Made by a program: the position numbers and the translations under genes. Shown here piece by piece: positions 43,140 through 54,113 of a stretch of 64,000 bases of DNA (position 1 is its first letter; the number at the start of each line of letters is the position of its first letter). Origin of the DNA: Sepioteuthis lessoniana (Eukaryota; Mollusca; Cephalopoda; Myopsida; Loliginidae); contig OY757916.1 in assembly GCA_963585895.1 (NCBI GenBank), positions 26,230,124 through 26,294,123 on the forward strand, written 5' to 3'. Below the pieces are notes generated by a model. The model was given only the letters and a program-made list of their open reading frames with translations, had not been told where the DNA came from and did not search any database.

Positions 43140-43620
43140 GCATTTACAATGAATGAAAGAAAGAAAGAAAGAAAGAGAAAAGAAAGAAAAAAGAAAGAAA
43201 GAGAAAAGAAAAAAAAAGAAAGAAAGACAAAAGAAAGAAAAAAGAAAGAAAGAGAAAAGAAAGAAAAGGTTAAGACAGTAGAAAGATAAACAAACGAGAA
43301 TAAAAAAGTGATAAAGAAGAAGAAAAACAAGAGAGGTACAAATCAAGAAAAAAAAAAGAAAGAAAATATAGTTTAAGCGAAATAAATGCAAGATTTAAAA
43401 AGAAGATCAAAGAATATTTTGACAATGAGTAAGATTAGAAGGAGAAAAAAGAAAGAAAGAAAGAAGCTGAAGAAAAAAGAAAAATAAAGAAAAATGAGTG
43501 TTGGTATTAAGAGAAGGAAAAATGAATATTCAAAAAATTGTTAAAAATATAAAAAGAAAGAGAAGAAAAGTCATAAAGGAAAAAAAGAAATATGTAAACA
43601 GGAAAAAAAATCAAATGTGA
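43140..43620. repeat. (GAAA)n-rich purine tract
   Basis: GAAA, AAAG and GAAAAG words nearly without pyrimidines for about 130 bp at 43145-43272, then intermittently to 43600. Phe-Leu-Ser frames on the other strand are artefacts. Confidence 0.85.
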
Positions 43621-43979
43621 AGGAATTGTTTTCAGTCAGCGAATGAAAATTAATGTTTGAGAACGTTTTCAACTGATTTTGTTCTTCGTCTTCTTGACTT
43701 GACAGATTTCACCGCCGAAGCAAAGGAGAAAAGATAACAAAAAGAATGAACAAGGAAAAGACTTATATATATATATATATAATTCTATCAAATTTGTTAG
43801 CTTCTTCAGTTGTTTATTCACCCGAGAGAACATCTTTAAACATAAAGGGCTCATCCATTTGAGAAAGAGGAAAAAGGAAATGCTTCATCCAAGTAAAAAG
43901 CAAGTATATAAAAAAGATAAAGAACATAAAACCATATTGAAGGACTACTCACGTGCATGGGTTGGTGATTAGCGCACTA

Positions 43980-44640
43980 AAGAGAAGCAAAGAAAGTCAT
44001 AAGTTTAAACCGAGGCAAAACACACATACACACACACACATACACACACACATACATATATATATCCTATTTACCAACCCCTCTGCTCGGGCAGGATGTG
44101 ACACAAGGTCAATTTTTAAGCGGAGTTTAACAGGTTTGAATTCAGAGTTTTCCTTCTCCAAGACTTGTTGCCTCACCAAGGCTGAAGAACCTTAAGAGAA
44201 GCAAAGAAAGTCATAAGTTTAAACCGAGGCAAAACACACACACACACACACACACATACATATATATATCCTATTTACCAACCCCTCTGCTCGGGCAGGA
44301 TGTGACACAAGGTCAATTTTTAAGCGGCGTTTAACAGGTTTGAATTCAGAGTTTTCCTTCTCCTAGACTAGTTGCCTCACCAAGGCTGAAGAACCTTAAG
44401 AGAAGCAAAGAAAGTCATAAGTTTAAACCGAGGCAAAACACACACACACATACACACACATACATATATATATCCTATTTACCAACCTCTCTGCTCGGGC
44501 AGGATATGACACAAGGTCAATTTTTAAGCGGAGTTTAACAGGTTTGATTTCAGAGTTTTCCTTCTCCTAGACTAGTTGCCTCACCAAGGCTGAAGAACCT
44601 TGTCTGCCCTACTCCATAGCTGGAGGGGGAATATATATAT
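43980..44640 (-). repeat. Three tandem copies of a SINE-C tail plus (CA)n
   Basis: Unit AAGAGAAGCAAAGAAAGTCA starts at 43980, 44193 and 44398 (spacings 213 and 205). Each unit carries (CA)n, (TA)n and the reversed SINE-C tail from ACCAACCCCTCTGCTCGGGC to CAAGGCTGAAGAACC. Copies differ at few positions outside the microsatellite. The last runs on into more SINE-C. Confidence 0.85.
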
Positions 44641-44642
44641 AG

Positions 44643-46315
44643 CATGTTTCAAAATAGATACAACCCATTAATATGATAATGATTTATTACTGAGACAAAA
44701 AACTCCATGTCAGCTGGTGTGAGTTTATGCTTGATCTGGATTCTGTATGGGTACTGCAAAAGATCATTCTTTAAGATTCTTTGCAAGGATGCACGTGAAA
44801 GACCAAGTTCTTGGGAATGTCTTCTGAGTGATGTTTTCGAACTCCTTCCGGCAGAATCTCTCACTGCATCCACATTGTCAAGACATATTGCCGTCAACTT
44901 CCTGTCAAATCTGGAATTTTCTGCTTTCTTCTTGAGGTTGTTTACTGACCCTGTGGCTCTGAAATTAGTGTACCCAATGATAAATTTGGCTTTTCTGGGG
45001 ATAGTTGTTAAAGTTAAACTTCCTGTGAAATTTTGCTTGCTCATAGTTTTGAATGGTTTTGTCGCAAAATAAGTATTTTTTCTCTTTTGTCCAAAGCATT
45101 GTGAGACGGCAAATTGGCTAAAATCCCAAAACGGGACTTTATTTTTGCACGTGTGAAGACGGCGCAGGTTGGCACTTGATCCCTTATAGAATAAGTCCTC
45201 GTTCAGAGTTTTTTCTCAGGCATATAAGAACTGGCATATTATGTGGGGGATCAATTTATGTCCAGACTGACCGCCGCTGGCAAGAGGTTCCAAATTTCAC
45301 ACTATCCACACACCCACCAAGGCCACTAAACTTCCTCCCCTAGACAACAGAAGATATGGACCTATAGGTTTTAGTCGTAATAATATTATATTGTAGTAGT
45401 CGGCAACTCCGGTTTCCTGTGTGATATTTTAAAGGAATTTATAGGACAATACTAAGCAAGATAGCATAAGGCGGACAGAAGCTGAAAAAGGAAATGTGAC
45501 ACAACAAATTCGTAGCAGAACTGCAAAGAACAACTTCGACCACGTGGTAACATTAAAATACATGAATCCTTTATTATACAAAGAGATACACTTTCAAAGT
45601 GTCAAATATATAATAAATGGACAGTCCACGAACATAAATGTCTTTCTTCTTTTCTTTTCTTTCGTTTTCCTTCAAATTGAGAGGGAGAGAGAGAGTGGTA
45701 TATAAAATTTGGGTATAAAGGAGAAATAGTCCCAAAGTTACTTATCTTATTTTTCGACGGGGTTCCACTGGAGAATCTTTCTTCTTTTACAGGCTAATAG
45801 ACTTTATGCTATTTTTAATACTGGCTTGAAGAACTCGGGTCCCTCGTGTCTCAGATATTCTTTTGTTTTCAACCCGGAATACTGGCCTTGGTTCGTCTGC
45901 CCGCTACGAACCCTGCCAACAACTATTTCCGCTGACGGGAGGGAGTCCCCACTTACGTTTTAGGGTCCCAGCCAATCGTTTGGCTTCTACCTCCCCCCCT
46001 GGTCAGGCGATTTTGTTAGGGCTACTAGATATCACCCAAGTCAAGTTACTGAGTACAAACATCTGTTGGTCTTCACCCCCGACCTACATTCTTTCTTAAC
46101 GGTTTGCCACTGTTCATTCCGAAGGGAGGATAGTATTAATCTTATTTCTATCGTCTCTGTGGGATATCACGTGACAATTGTAATCAAGGGTTAATAGCTG
46201 TTATAGTATACCATTTTTTTTCAAATAGGAAACCAAAAAGAACACAACATTGTAATTTGCAGAGTTATTAGCTGTCACATGGGTCCCATGTTTATTGAGA
46301 CACCTTGTACATACT
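44643..46315 (-). mobile_element. Candidate DNA transposon with diverged inverted termini
   Basis: One end (TGTTTCAAAATAGATACAAC then CCAT near 44645-44670) and the other in reverse complement (TGTCTCAATAAACATGGGAC then CCAT near 46280-46310) resemble each other. A helix-turn-helix transposase fragment abuts the first end. The catalytic region is missing or unrecognisable. The middle (45860-46100) is GC-richer and has no identified content. Confidence 0.4.
44649..45044 (-). pseudogene. Transposase helix-turn-helix fragment
   Basis: A 131-residue frame. Residues 52-115 read CLDNVDAVRDSAGRSSKTSL, RRHSQELGLSRASLQRILKN and DLLQYPYRIQIKHKLTPADM. This is the pattern (basic linker, helix-turn-helix, then a Tyr-Pro-Tyr-Arg/Lys-Ile block) of transposases in the wider IS630-Tc1-mariner group. 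The preceding residues contain KAKFIIGYTNFRATGSVNNL. The frame stops right after the N-terminal module, so no DDE core remains. Confidence 0.6.
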
Positions 46316-46325
46316 AAGCTGTGAA

Positions 46326-46546
46326 AGTAAGTTGGCTCCCTTTTTGATAGCTACGACACCGAGTTGTAGGCGAGGACACTACTCCTTTCCCTGGATTGCT
46401 CCACTTTACCCTTACCTTATAATGCTGAGTGTTAAGTAAGTCAGCATCAAGTACCATTTTTTGAGTCTTTGGTATGACTCGACCTGGGATGGAAACCCCA
46501 GTCTCCCGGGCCATTGGCAGACACTCTAACCATCATGCCAATGTTT
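46326..46546 (-). mobile_element. SINE-A, slightly 3' truncated
   Basis: GTAAGTTGGCTCCCTTTTTG lacks about 25 bp found in other copies. The rest matches, including reversed B box GGGATGGAAACCCC and head ACACTCTAACCATCATGCCA. Confidence 0.8.
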
Positions 46547-46667
46547 TGCAATATTTTGCAACATGCTCAATTGGGGTCCGTATATCATGTGTCCATAGCA
46601 GATTATCTGTGCATCATGATTGTTAATGCGCTGATATGTAGTGTATTGTTTCACTTTGCATGTGATA

Positions 46668-47262
46668 TGAAACTCATCATCATCATCATCATGACGTGCT
46701 GCTAGCACGGATATCCCTGACCCTCTCTCGCCACTTCTCCCTATCATTCATCGCCTCTGGCAGGTCTTCAGGGCTACATCCCGTATCCTCACATAGCTGC
46801 TGAATGTATGTTTGAACTGGTCATCCTGCTTTTGCCCGGCCATATATGGGGGTCAATAGGAGTACATCACTTATGAGCTCGTCCCTGCTTCTCCAGCAGT
46901 GTCCTGTATGTCTGGTTTGTCTAACTTGGATAGTTTTCTTGATGGGAGGTAGGTGGCCGTATAGTTGGTGCCTTGTAGGGTGTTGCCACCAGGACTTGTT
47001 CAATATTGCTCATAACATTCTTGTGTGATTGCCATCTAGCTTCTTCTCCAGCCGTTTTGTTAGCGTCCAAGTAGTGCATATAGCACTATCGATACGACCG
47101 CTGCCTGGAAGAAACTGTATTTCATTTTATCGGTCAGGTCTGATTTCCATATGATGAAAAGCCTATCGATAGCTGTCCATGCTTTCGTTAGCCATGAGGC
47201 GATGTCTTTTTCGGTTGATGAGACGCTAGGTAGGTGAATTTGTTTACCTGTTTCAGAGAGGT
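46668..47262 (-). pseudogene. LINE 3' end copy, disrupted
   Basis: Reverse complement of the 22.6-kb LINE end: (ATC)n tail at 46675-46692, TGCTGCTAGCACGGATATCC, TTCTCCCTATCATTCATCGC, then frames giving NKSWWQHPTRHQLYGHLPP and TIQVRQTRHTGHCWRSRDEL. Stops and shifts lie upstream. It extends a little further 5' than the other copies (CAATAGGCTT equivalents near 47160). Confidence 0.75.
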
Positions 47263-47589
47263 TCTGTCTAGTGTGGAAATGTTGCCTGTTTGGAAATTAT
47301 TGTTTAATTGTTAAAAAAATGGCTATAATGCTGTAGAAACAATAAAAAACCTTTGTCACTTAAATAGTGAAGGCACAGTTGATCAAAGTACAGAAACCAG
47401 ATGATTCAAGAAATCTCACTCAGGTTTCAAAAACCTTGACACTCAGATAGGCCGAAAACTGGATTCCTACGCCCACTAAAAAGTAGTACCCAGAGAGTCT
47501 TAGGCAACGTTAAAATATCACAGTCCCATGAGCTTTATCCCTTTCATGACTGTGACAAAAGCATCCAGTGCTTCTAAATTGTGCCTCCT

Positions 47590-47640
47590 CACTTTACCAA
47601 AATATTGCAAAACTTTTGACTTATTCTAGTATACATATAT
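47590..47640. repeat. Single unit of the mariner-associated minisatellite
   Basis: TTACCAAAATATTGCAAAAC and TTTTGACTTATTCTAGTATA match the 13.2-kb array unit. Confidence 0.65.
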
Positions 47641-47646
47641 ATATAT

Positions 47647-47999
47647 GTTGTAAAAAGAAGAAAATGGAAGGAAAATTACGTATGAATGAATGAGAAAAAT
47701 TTATTACTAAATATCAGTTTATGTCCACTGACAAATATGAATAAAATTGTCTAAGATTGAAATTTTTTGTTAGGAAATCTTTTTCGAATATTTTTCTGTA
47801 TTGTTCAATCCATTATTTCAAATTCATAATTCCCACCCTGAAGATAACCTAAAATACTTTCACCTGAAATTCTTGTAATTTTATATCTTAAATAATTTTA
47901 TTCATATTCATTGAAATGTGGACCTAAACAAACATTTAGTTATAATTTTTTCTTATCCATTTATATGTATTTTTCTTTCCGTTTTCTTCTTTTTACAAC
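47647..47999. mobile_element. MITE-like element with 23-bp inverted ends
   Basis: GTTGTAAAAAGAAGAAAATG at 47647 is mirrored by TTTTCTTCTTTTTACAAC at 47982-47999, with about two mismatches over 23 bp. The 353-bp interior is AT-rich and non-coding. Flanks are TA-rich. Confidence 0.6.
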
Positions 48000-48012
48000 T
48001 TATCTGTCTAAT

Positions 48013-48033
48013 TAAACTTCATATCTTACTCAA

Positions 48034-48090
<57 letters not shown>

Positions 48091-48108
48091 AGTAAGATGC
48101 GAAGTTTA
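48013..48108. repeat. Palindrome with 23-bp arms around (TA)n
   Basis: TAAACTTCATATCTTACTCA (48013-48032) and the reverse-complement arm ending GATGCGAAGTTTA (48086-48108) flank about 50 bp of TA. The whole can fold as one hairpin of nearly 48 pairs. Confidence 0.8.
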
Positions 48109-48309
48109 TATATATATAGATATGTATATATATAGAGAAAGAGAGATTTCTGTTATCTATCAGACTGAATCTGTGCCTATTTTCTTGGCATAGGCCTGTG
48201 CGTATTTGTAAAGATGCCCAGCCATTCCCTCTACATCTTCCTGGAAAAGGGCAAGGTGCTATACTACTTGCCATTAGTGTAAATGGTCTCTTTATCCTAT
48301 GTATAACAG

Positions 48310-48382
48310 TCAGTCTGAATTCAAATCTCAGCTTTAAAATTGACTTTGTGTCAAATCCTACTCATAGTGGAGGGGTTTGGTA
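48310..48382 (+). mobile_element. SINE-C tail fragment
   Basis: CAGCTTTAAAATTGACTTTG, TGTCAAATCCTACTCATAGT and GGAGGGGTTTGGTAGA. Confidence 0.65.
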
Positions 48383-48494
48383 GATACATATAGGAATCAG
48401 CTGAACAAAATTGAACTCAATGCTGAATCATCTAAGATTTTAATTCAAAGTTTTCTTTCTCCAAGACTATTTACTACCTTATGATTTACCAAAA

Positions 48495-48730
48495 TATAAG
48501 CATTCATGATGCAAAGGTTATCTTTGTAAGAAATGAACTCAGCAACCTGAGTTCAAATGCTGACTGAGGCTGTTGGCCATTAAGAGCACTAATAACCTTG
48601 GGAAAGGTTTGCATCCGACTATTCTCCTCATAGCTAAAGATTAATAACAGGGTAGAGTGGGATCTTTAAATCAGATATAACAACCAGTCAAGGAGATAGA
48701 AAACTCTGGATTCAAACCAGTTGTAGACCC
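48495..48730 (+). mobile_element. SINE-C, diverged
   Basis: ATGATGCAAAGGTTATCTTT head, GAGTTCAAATGCTG B-box region, CCTTGGGAAAGGTTTGCATC, GACTATTCTCCTCATAGCTA, AACCAGTCAAGGAGATAGAA and CTCTGGATTCAAACCAGTTG. Confidence 0.7.
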
Positions 48731-48754
48731 TGAGAGGGATGGGTTCTGCCAGGT

Positions 48755-49218
48755 TAGTTGATTGCTTGTTTTGTTTTACGGTGAATCAACTCTTTTTGGG
48801 TCCTTCAATGCCAAATTAAATTTCAAACAATTCAATTTATTATAAGTGTACTTTTTGTTTACAAACAGTTAAATGTCATAACAATTCTATTTCAAAACAA
48901 TTCAGTTTAGCATAAGCACACAGTTTCAGTTCTATTTAAAAACATTTCTATTTGAACAAGTTCAGTTAAGCGTAAGTACACAGTGTAGTTCTATTTGACC
49001 CATAGATAGAACCCTTATCAGATGCTACCACTACAGGTCAGAGTGGACCTGGGGGCGATGGCAATGAAGGGGTACTCTGCATTCCCCAAAGCTCCAACAT
49101 TACAGGAACATCTCCATCAGATTGCTTGGCGTCATATCCAGGACTCTCATTGTTAGGAGAATCTTACCCCTCTGCAGAGAAGAAGTTGGTATATTCTATA
49201 GTCTCAGCTAACTGGGCA
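48755..49218 (-). mobile_element. L-element, short copy
   Basis: Diverged module M tail (GGTGAATCAACTCTTTTTGG), TTTAGCATAAGCACACAG body, conserved block from CCTTATCAGATGCTACCACT and head ending CAGCTAACTGGGC. Confidence 0.75.
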
Positions 49219-49319
49219 AGATTCTGGCAGGTTATTCCTGCATAAGATATGCTTTATGAGTAGTGCTCCTATGACCAGACAAGATAACAGGACCAATGAT
49301 ATATATTTTTTTTTTTTCA

Positions 49320-49490
49320 GCAGATGCTAGTGGTTGAACAGTTAACCAATGACAATGATGTTGGCAAAGTTAGTTAAAAATCAGGGTCAATAAATTTTTG
49401 ATTTGGGGAAGGTATGGACCTATTTCTTCTTTTCAAAGGAAGTCTTGGCTTTTTAACCTTGGTTAACGACCAGTCTAAGAGAAGAATTTC
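49320..49490 (+). mobile_element. SINE-C-like fragment, diverged
   Basis: GGTTGAACAGTTAACCAATG, GGGGAAGGTATGGACCTATT and ACCAGTCTAAGAGAAGAA follow SINE-C order loosely. Confidence 0.4.
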
Positions 49491-49872
49491 TTGGATGGTA
49501 AAACAGGGACTGAGGGTCCCCTTAAGGTAGACATATACCAACTTGGATTTTTTTCCAGTAATTTTTATCAACACCTTTTTTTTGGACTATATTAGTGAGG
49601 CTGAGAAGAGGATTTTGTTGACTGGGCATCCAATGATTTTCATATGCTTCACACAGGTTTTACTCTGGCGTGATTACTTTAGCAGTATCTACCAAGACAG
49701 AAGGAAGCCAAAAAAGCAAGAAAAGGAAAGAGATAGAGAAGAGGAAGAAAAACGCACATTTCATTCCAATATATTAATGATAGAGTGTGTGTATGCGTAT
49801 GTGTGTGTATGCATGTGTATCTGTGTCTGTGTATGTGTTTATGTATACACTCCTTAGCCATAAACATGATGC

Positions 49873-49880
49873 AGTTTTTA

Positions 49881-49916
<36 letters not shown>

Positions 49917-50046
49917 CAGTTATATATATTTATGTATATGTACATATTTAAAGAAAAGAGAATGAGAGAAAAACGTTCTTGCATACCAATATATCAATGT
50001 GTGTATGTGTGCATATGTGTATAAGATTGCATATACACTCCTCAGA

Positions 50047-50140
<94 letters not shown>
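49873..50140. repeat. (TATC)n, (TA)n and (GA)n microsatellites
   Basis: (CTAT)n at 49879-49915, (TA)n at 50049-50089 and (GA)n at 50090-50135, with TG-rich sequence before each. Confidence 0.95.
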
Positions 50141-50289
50141 CACACACACATGGTTCAGCTAATTTTCAAGTGTTGCAATCACAAAAATAGTATTTAATTT
50201 GTCATTCTGATCCGTTCAGTCAATCGTCCACATTGTCTATTATACACTCCTGGGGAAAAATGGAGAAAGATTTTTTTTGAATAAAATGT

Positions 50290-51260
50290 TTTGCAATTAC
50301 ACTTATTTTAACAAATATAGGTGAAGCATATATCAATTTGGTACAACATGGCATATGACGTTTGTATGCCGAGTATCTTTTAATGAAGGGAAAGCTTTTT
50401 CTTTGTTTTTCTTAAGAAAACTGAGCCATTTAGGCAAGCTGATAGTTGTTTATAGTGTGTCACATCAATGTTGTTCCAATCATCTATGAGTGTTTCCCAC
50501 AGTTGGTCAGTGATTTCAATTTTTTCTACTAACTTGTCTGGTTTTCGTATTTACTTATATAGCTTATATGGAATTATGATCTGGTGACTGGTCAGGCTAA
50601 AACATTTCAATTAAAAACCACTGCTTAAACCCTGATTTTGTCAGTTTTGCTATATATGCAGATGTGTTTTCTTGTTGGTAAATGCTCTCCTATTTTCCCT
50701 ATATAACTTGTTCAATCTTGGAAGCAAGCATTTTTATAATACATTATGTTATTCTTGCACATTGATAAATATCTTGCAATGTGCCAACTTGCCAACAGCA
50801 GATGCAGACCCCCACCACTCCAAACAATGATTCCACTTCTTCCAAGCTTCACTCTAGTAGATTAGTATTCCAAGTTGAGTTTTTCACTTAGCCCTTAAAG
50901 ACGTTTTTTTTTGATTGATGGTAAACAGTTAAAAACATGATTCAGCAGTCTAGAAAACATGGTGAAACCACTGAGAATTATATTGGCCATAAAGAGACCA
51001 AAACGTAGGTTTGTTTTGTTCTTTCTGGATAGCAAAGGTTTCTTTCAATGCCACTGGAAAAACTTACATCAGTCAGGGTTCTTTAAATTGATTTTTTTCG
51101 GACTTTTAGAATTCTTATGCAAATTTTATTGGAATGTTTTCACCGTTCTTCTTAGCAGTTGTTTCTTCCTCAGGGCTTATAGTACTTTGAGGTCTTCTAA
51201 AAACTGTTTTCTTTCCATACAACCTGAGGGGAGTCCCTATGGCAGAATGACTTGAATACA
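50290..51260 (-). pseudogene. Tc1-like transposase fossil
   Basis: Disconnected minus-strand frames follow Tc1 order. GTPLRLYGKKTVFRRPQ is at the upstream end (about 51240). KLGRSGIIVWSGGG near 50840 resembles the Tc1 'GGGSVMVWG' strand. WFLIEMF and PDQSPD near 50600 match the 'WPxQSPDLNP' block. QLWETLIDDWNNIDVTHYK near 50480 matches the C-terminus. Many stops and shifts are present, so it is inactive. Terminal repeats are not clear. Confidence 0.5.
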
Positions 51261-51340
51261 AGACTGTCGTCCCAGAGTAAGCATAATGTAACTCCATTTG
51301 TACTATTACATTTACTTTTGGACTAATACTAATAAAAACT

Positions 51341-52437
51341 GATCTTGGAGCCTCTTAGTATATTTCCTTTTTCTTTTTAGGTCTGATCCTTAAAACTCTC
51401 TTTTGACAGTGTGACACTACACAGAAATAACTGATGGTAGGAATACCAGACAGATGCAGATGCAGCTTCTGCCTGATCTTGGAGCCTCTTAGTATATTTC
51501 CTTTTTCTTGTTAGGTCTGATCCTTAAAACTTCCTTTAGACAGTGTGACACTACACAGAAATAACTGATGGTATGAACACCAGGCAGATGCAGATGCAGC
51601 TTCTGCCTGATCTTGGAGCCTCTTAGTATATTTCCTTTTTCTTTTTAGGTCTGATCCTTAAAACTTCCTTTAGACAGTGTGAGACTACACAGAAATAACT
51701 GATGGTATGAACACCAGGCAGATGCAGATGCAGCTTCTGCCTGATCTTGGAGCCTCTTAGTATATTTCCTTTTTCTTTTTAGGTCTGATCCTTAACACTC
51801 TCTTTAGACAGTGTGACGTTACACAGAAATAACTGATGGTAGGAATACCAGACAGTTGCTGATGCAGCTTCTGCCTGATCTTGGAGCCTCTTAGTATATT
51901 TCCTTTTTCTTGTTAGGTCTGATCCTTAAAACTTTCTTTAGACAGTATGACACTACACAGAAATAACTGATGGTATGAATACCAGACAGTTGCTGATGCA
52001 GCTTCTGCCTGATCTTGGAGCCTCTAAGTATATTTCCTTTTTCTTGTTAGGTCTGATCCTTAAAACTTCCTTTAGACAGTGTGAAACTACACAGAAATAA
52101 CTGATGGTATGAATACCAGGCAGATGCAGATGCAGCTTCTGCCTGATCTTGGAGCCTCTTAGTATATTTCCTTTTTCTTGTTAGGTCTGATCCTTAACAC
52201 TCTCTTTAGACAGTGTGACGCTACACAGATATAACTGATGGTAGGAATACCAGAAAGTTGCTGATGCAGCTTCTGCCTGATCTTGGAGCCTCTTAGTATA
52301 TTTCCTTTTTCTTGTTAGGTCTGATCCTTAAAACTTTCTTTAGACAGTATGACACTACACAGAAATAACTGATGGTAGGAATACCAGGCAGATTCAGATG
52401 CAGCTTCTGCCTGATCTTGGAGCCTCTTAGTATATTT
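51341..52437. repeat. 134-bp satellite, 8 full units plus a partial
   Basis: GATCTTGGAGCCTCTTAGTA starts at 51341, 51475, 51609, 51743, 51877, 52011, 52145, 52279 and (partial) 52413, exactly 134 bp apart with no indel. Substitutions show a trimer pattern: units 3, 4, 5 correspond to 6, 7, 8 (a 402-bp higher-order repeat). Each unit holds TTTCCTTTTTCTTTTTAGGT, a polypyrimidine-AG string like a splice acceptor. Confidence 0.95.
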
Positions 52438-52439
52438 TT

Positions 52440-52975
52440 TTTTCTGTTGGCAACAAAATAGATTCAGACAGATGCACAGTGATCAAATGAGCAATAAAAC
52501 AGAATCAGACGTCAATGAGAAGCACATTGGTTAGTCAACCATTTTTCATGCATTGCTTTTGCAAGACTTCATACTTTTCCAGTTTATGCTGATATGCCCA
52601 GTCAATATTTTCATCAAAAGGAACTATTTACTCAATGATGTAAACTCCTTTTGAATTAACTCTACAAATAACAAAGATCTGGACACTAGGCAGTTAATCT
52701 TATCTCAGCCGGAAATATATAGCAATGCTTCAATCCGTGCAACCATCAAAAATCTGACTAACTTTACAGCAGTTTATATATGACTAAAGAAGGAAAAAAA
52801 AAGACTTAATAAACGTAAAGATGCGTACACGTAAACTTTGTCCATATATTTACTGTATTGTATTTTGCTGCTATTCAGTAAAACTAAGAAGTTTTCATGC
52901 AAAATATAAAAAGCACTTCCCTAATATTTTTTATGTGCCCATCAGTATTTTCATCAAAAAGAACCATGGACTAAC
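52440..52975. other. Spacer, no gene seen
   Basis: AT-rich. TATTTTCATCAAAAGGAACT near 52605 and TATTTTCATCAAAAAGAACC near 52945 show a weak repeat of about 340 bp. Confidence 0.4.
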
Positions 52976-52978
52976 TGA

Positions 52979-53238
52979 TGTAAATTTATTTTGAACTGAC
53001 CTGAACTGAAGGCATTAAATAACCTCCAAAGGTTGATATGCCATAAAACCCAATCAAACAAACAAACAAACAAACAAACAAAATCACTATTTTAGTTTTT
53101 AATGCACCAATCAATTTTTAAAAACTAAAAAAGTGATTTTGTTTGTTTGTTTGTTTGTTTGGGTTTTATGGCATATCAACCTTTGGAGGTTATTTAATGC
53201 CTTCAGTTCAGGTCAGTTAGTTCAAAATAAATTTACAT
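52979..53238. repeat. Near-perfect palindrome of about 260 bp containing module M
   Basis: Left arm 52979-53102 and right arm 53118-53238 pair almost throughout, with small indels in the (CAAA)n/(GTTT)n part and near AACTGACC. Each arm carries GGCATTAAATAACCTCCAAA and TTGATATGCCATAAAACCC. The 15-base loop is TGCACCAATCAATTT. Confidence 0.85.
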
Positions 53239-53348
53239 TATTCCTTAATAATTAAGGAATGATATTTTTTATATCAATCATTTTTCATTAATTATATTTT
53301 ATCATTCAATTTGGTTGGGCTTTGAACTATTCAGGTTAAGAGTCCATG

Positions 53349-53806
53349 TGCAAAGTCATTGGGTGCAGCTATACGTTCGCGTGCAAAGGATATGAAAAAT
53401 CACCATTGTCGTAATAAACCCCCAGACAGGAAATGGGGCTAGAGTGTGGATGACATCATGCCAGGAACAGATGGTCCTAAGAATTTGAGGATTTTGAAAA
53501 GAGACAGTTGAGATAGGACCATGGAGGCAGAGAGTTGAGTTTTCTACCGTTGCGGTGGCGGTTAAGTTTTTCGGATCTTGACCAGCAGAGATGAATTGAG
53601 ATCTTAAACATCACAAGATGCGCTGTGCGTTGGTGTGGGGGTCAGCATAGTAAGAATTGTGTCTCTCTTCTCATGTCGAAGAACCGAAGTCAAGAAATTA
53701 ATAAACATTCATACTTGAAACAACAGAGTCCACCCGTGTGTTGTATTTGTGTATGTATTGTATCGCTGTTGTGATTGATATCATTATGGTTATGGCTATA
53801 CAACAC
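53349..53806 (+). mobile_element. LTR-like block (candidate solo LTR)
   Basis: GC-richer than its flanks, with an AATAAA signal at 53699-53705, TGTGTTGTATTTGTG downstream and an end CTATACAACACA followed by TTTGGTAGACC, which resembles a primer-binding site just 3' of an LTR. The start is uncertain. No internal domain follows, so it would be a solo LTR. Confidence 0.3.
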
Positions 53807-53894
53807 ATTTGGTAGACCATACTTAATACTCATGCTTATTTTAAAAGAATGCTAAAATCAATATTTTTTTTAGCAGATATTAATCAGAGAATTA

Positions 53895-54113
53895 ATTTTT
53901 TGGTCTTATAAATCCTTACCTGGTCTTCCAGAGTCGGGTCCGTACCGAATTTTTGTACTTATCTTTAATTGGAATCATTTTGAGATGAGTCTTCTTAATC
54001 TGAGAATTAAGTTTTATTTATTGCGGACTTTTTTGTCCTCATCATTTTCCTCATCATTTTCGGTACAGACCCGACTCTGGAAGACCAGATAAGGATTTAT
54101 AAGACCAAAAAAT
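53895..54113. repeat. 53-bp inverted repeat
   Basis: Arms 53895-53947 and 54061-54113 pair with two mismatches (core TCCAGAGTCGGGTC). The left half of a second inverted repeat (53961-54043) lies between them. Confidence 0.85.

Noticed and set aside
45863..46099. Pro/Ser-rich 78-residue frame
   Set aside because: Lies inside a candidate transposon, GC-rich by composition, with no recognisable motif.
51341..52437. CRISPR-like repeat array
   Set aside because: Units are contiguous 134-bp monomers without unique spacers, in a eukaryotic context; it is a satellite.
53341..53806. Complete LTR retrotransposon
   Set aside because: No gag or pol frame follows the LTR-like block; only a solo LTR is arguable.
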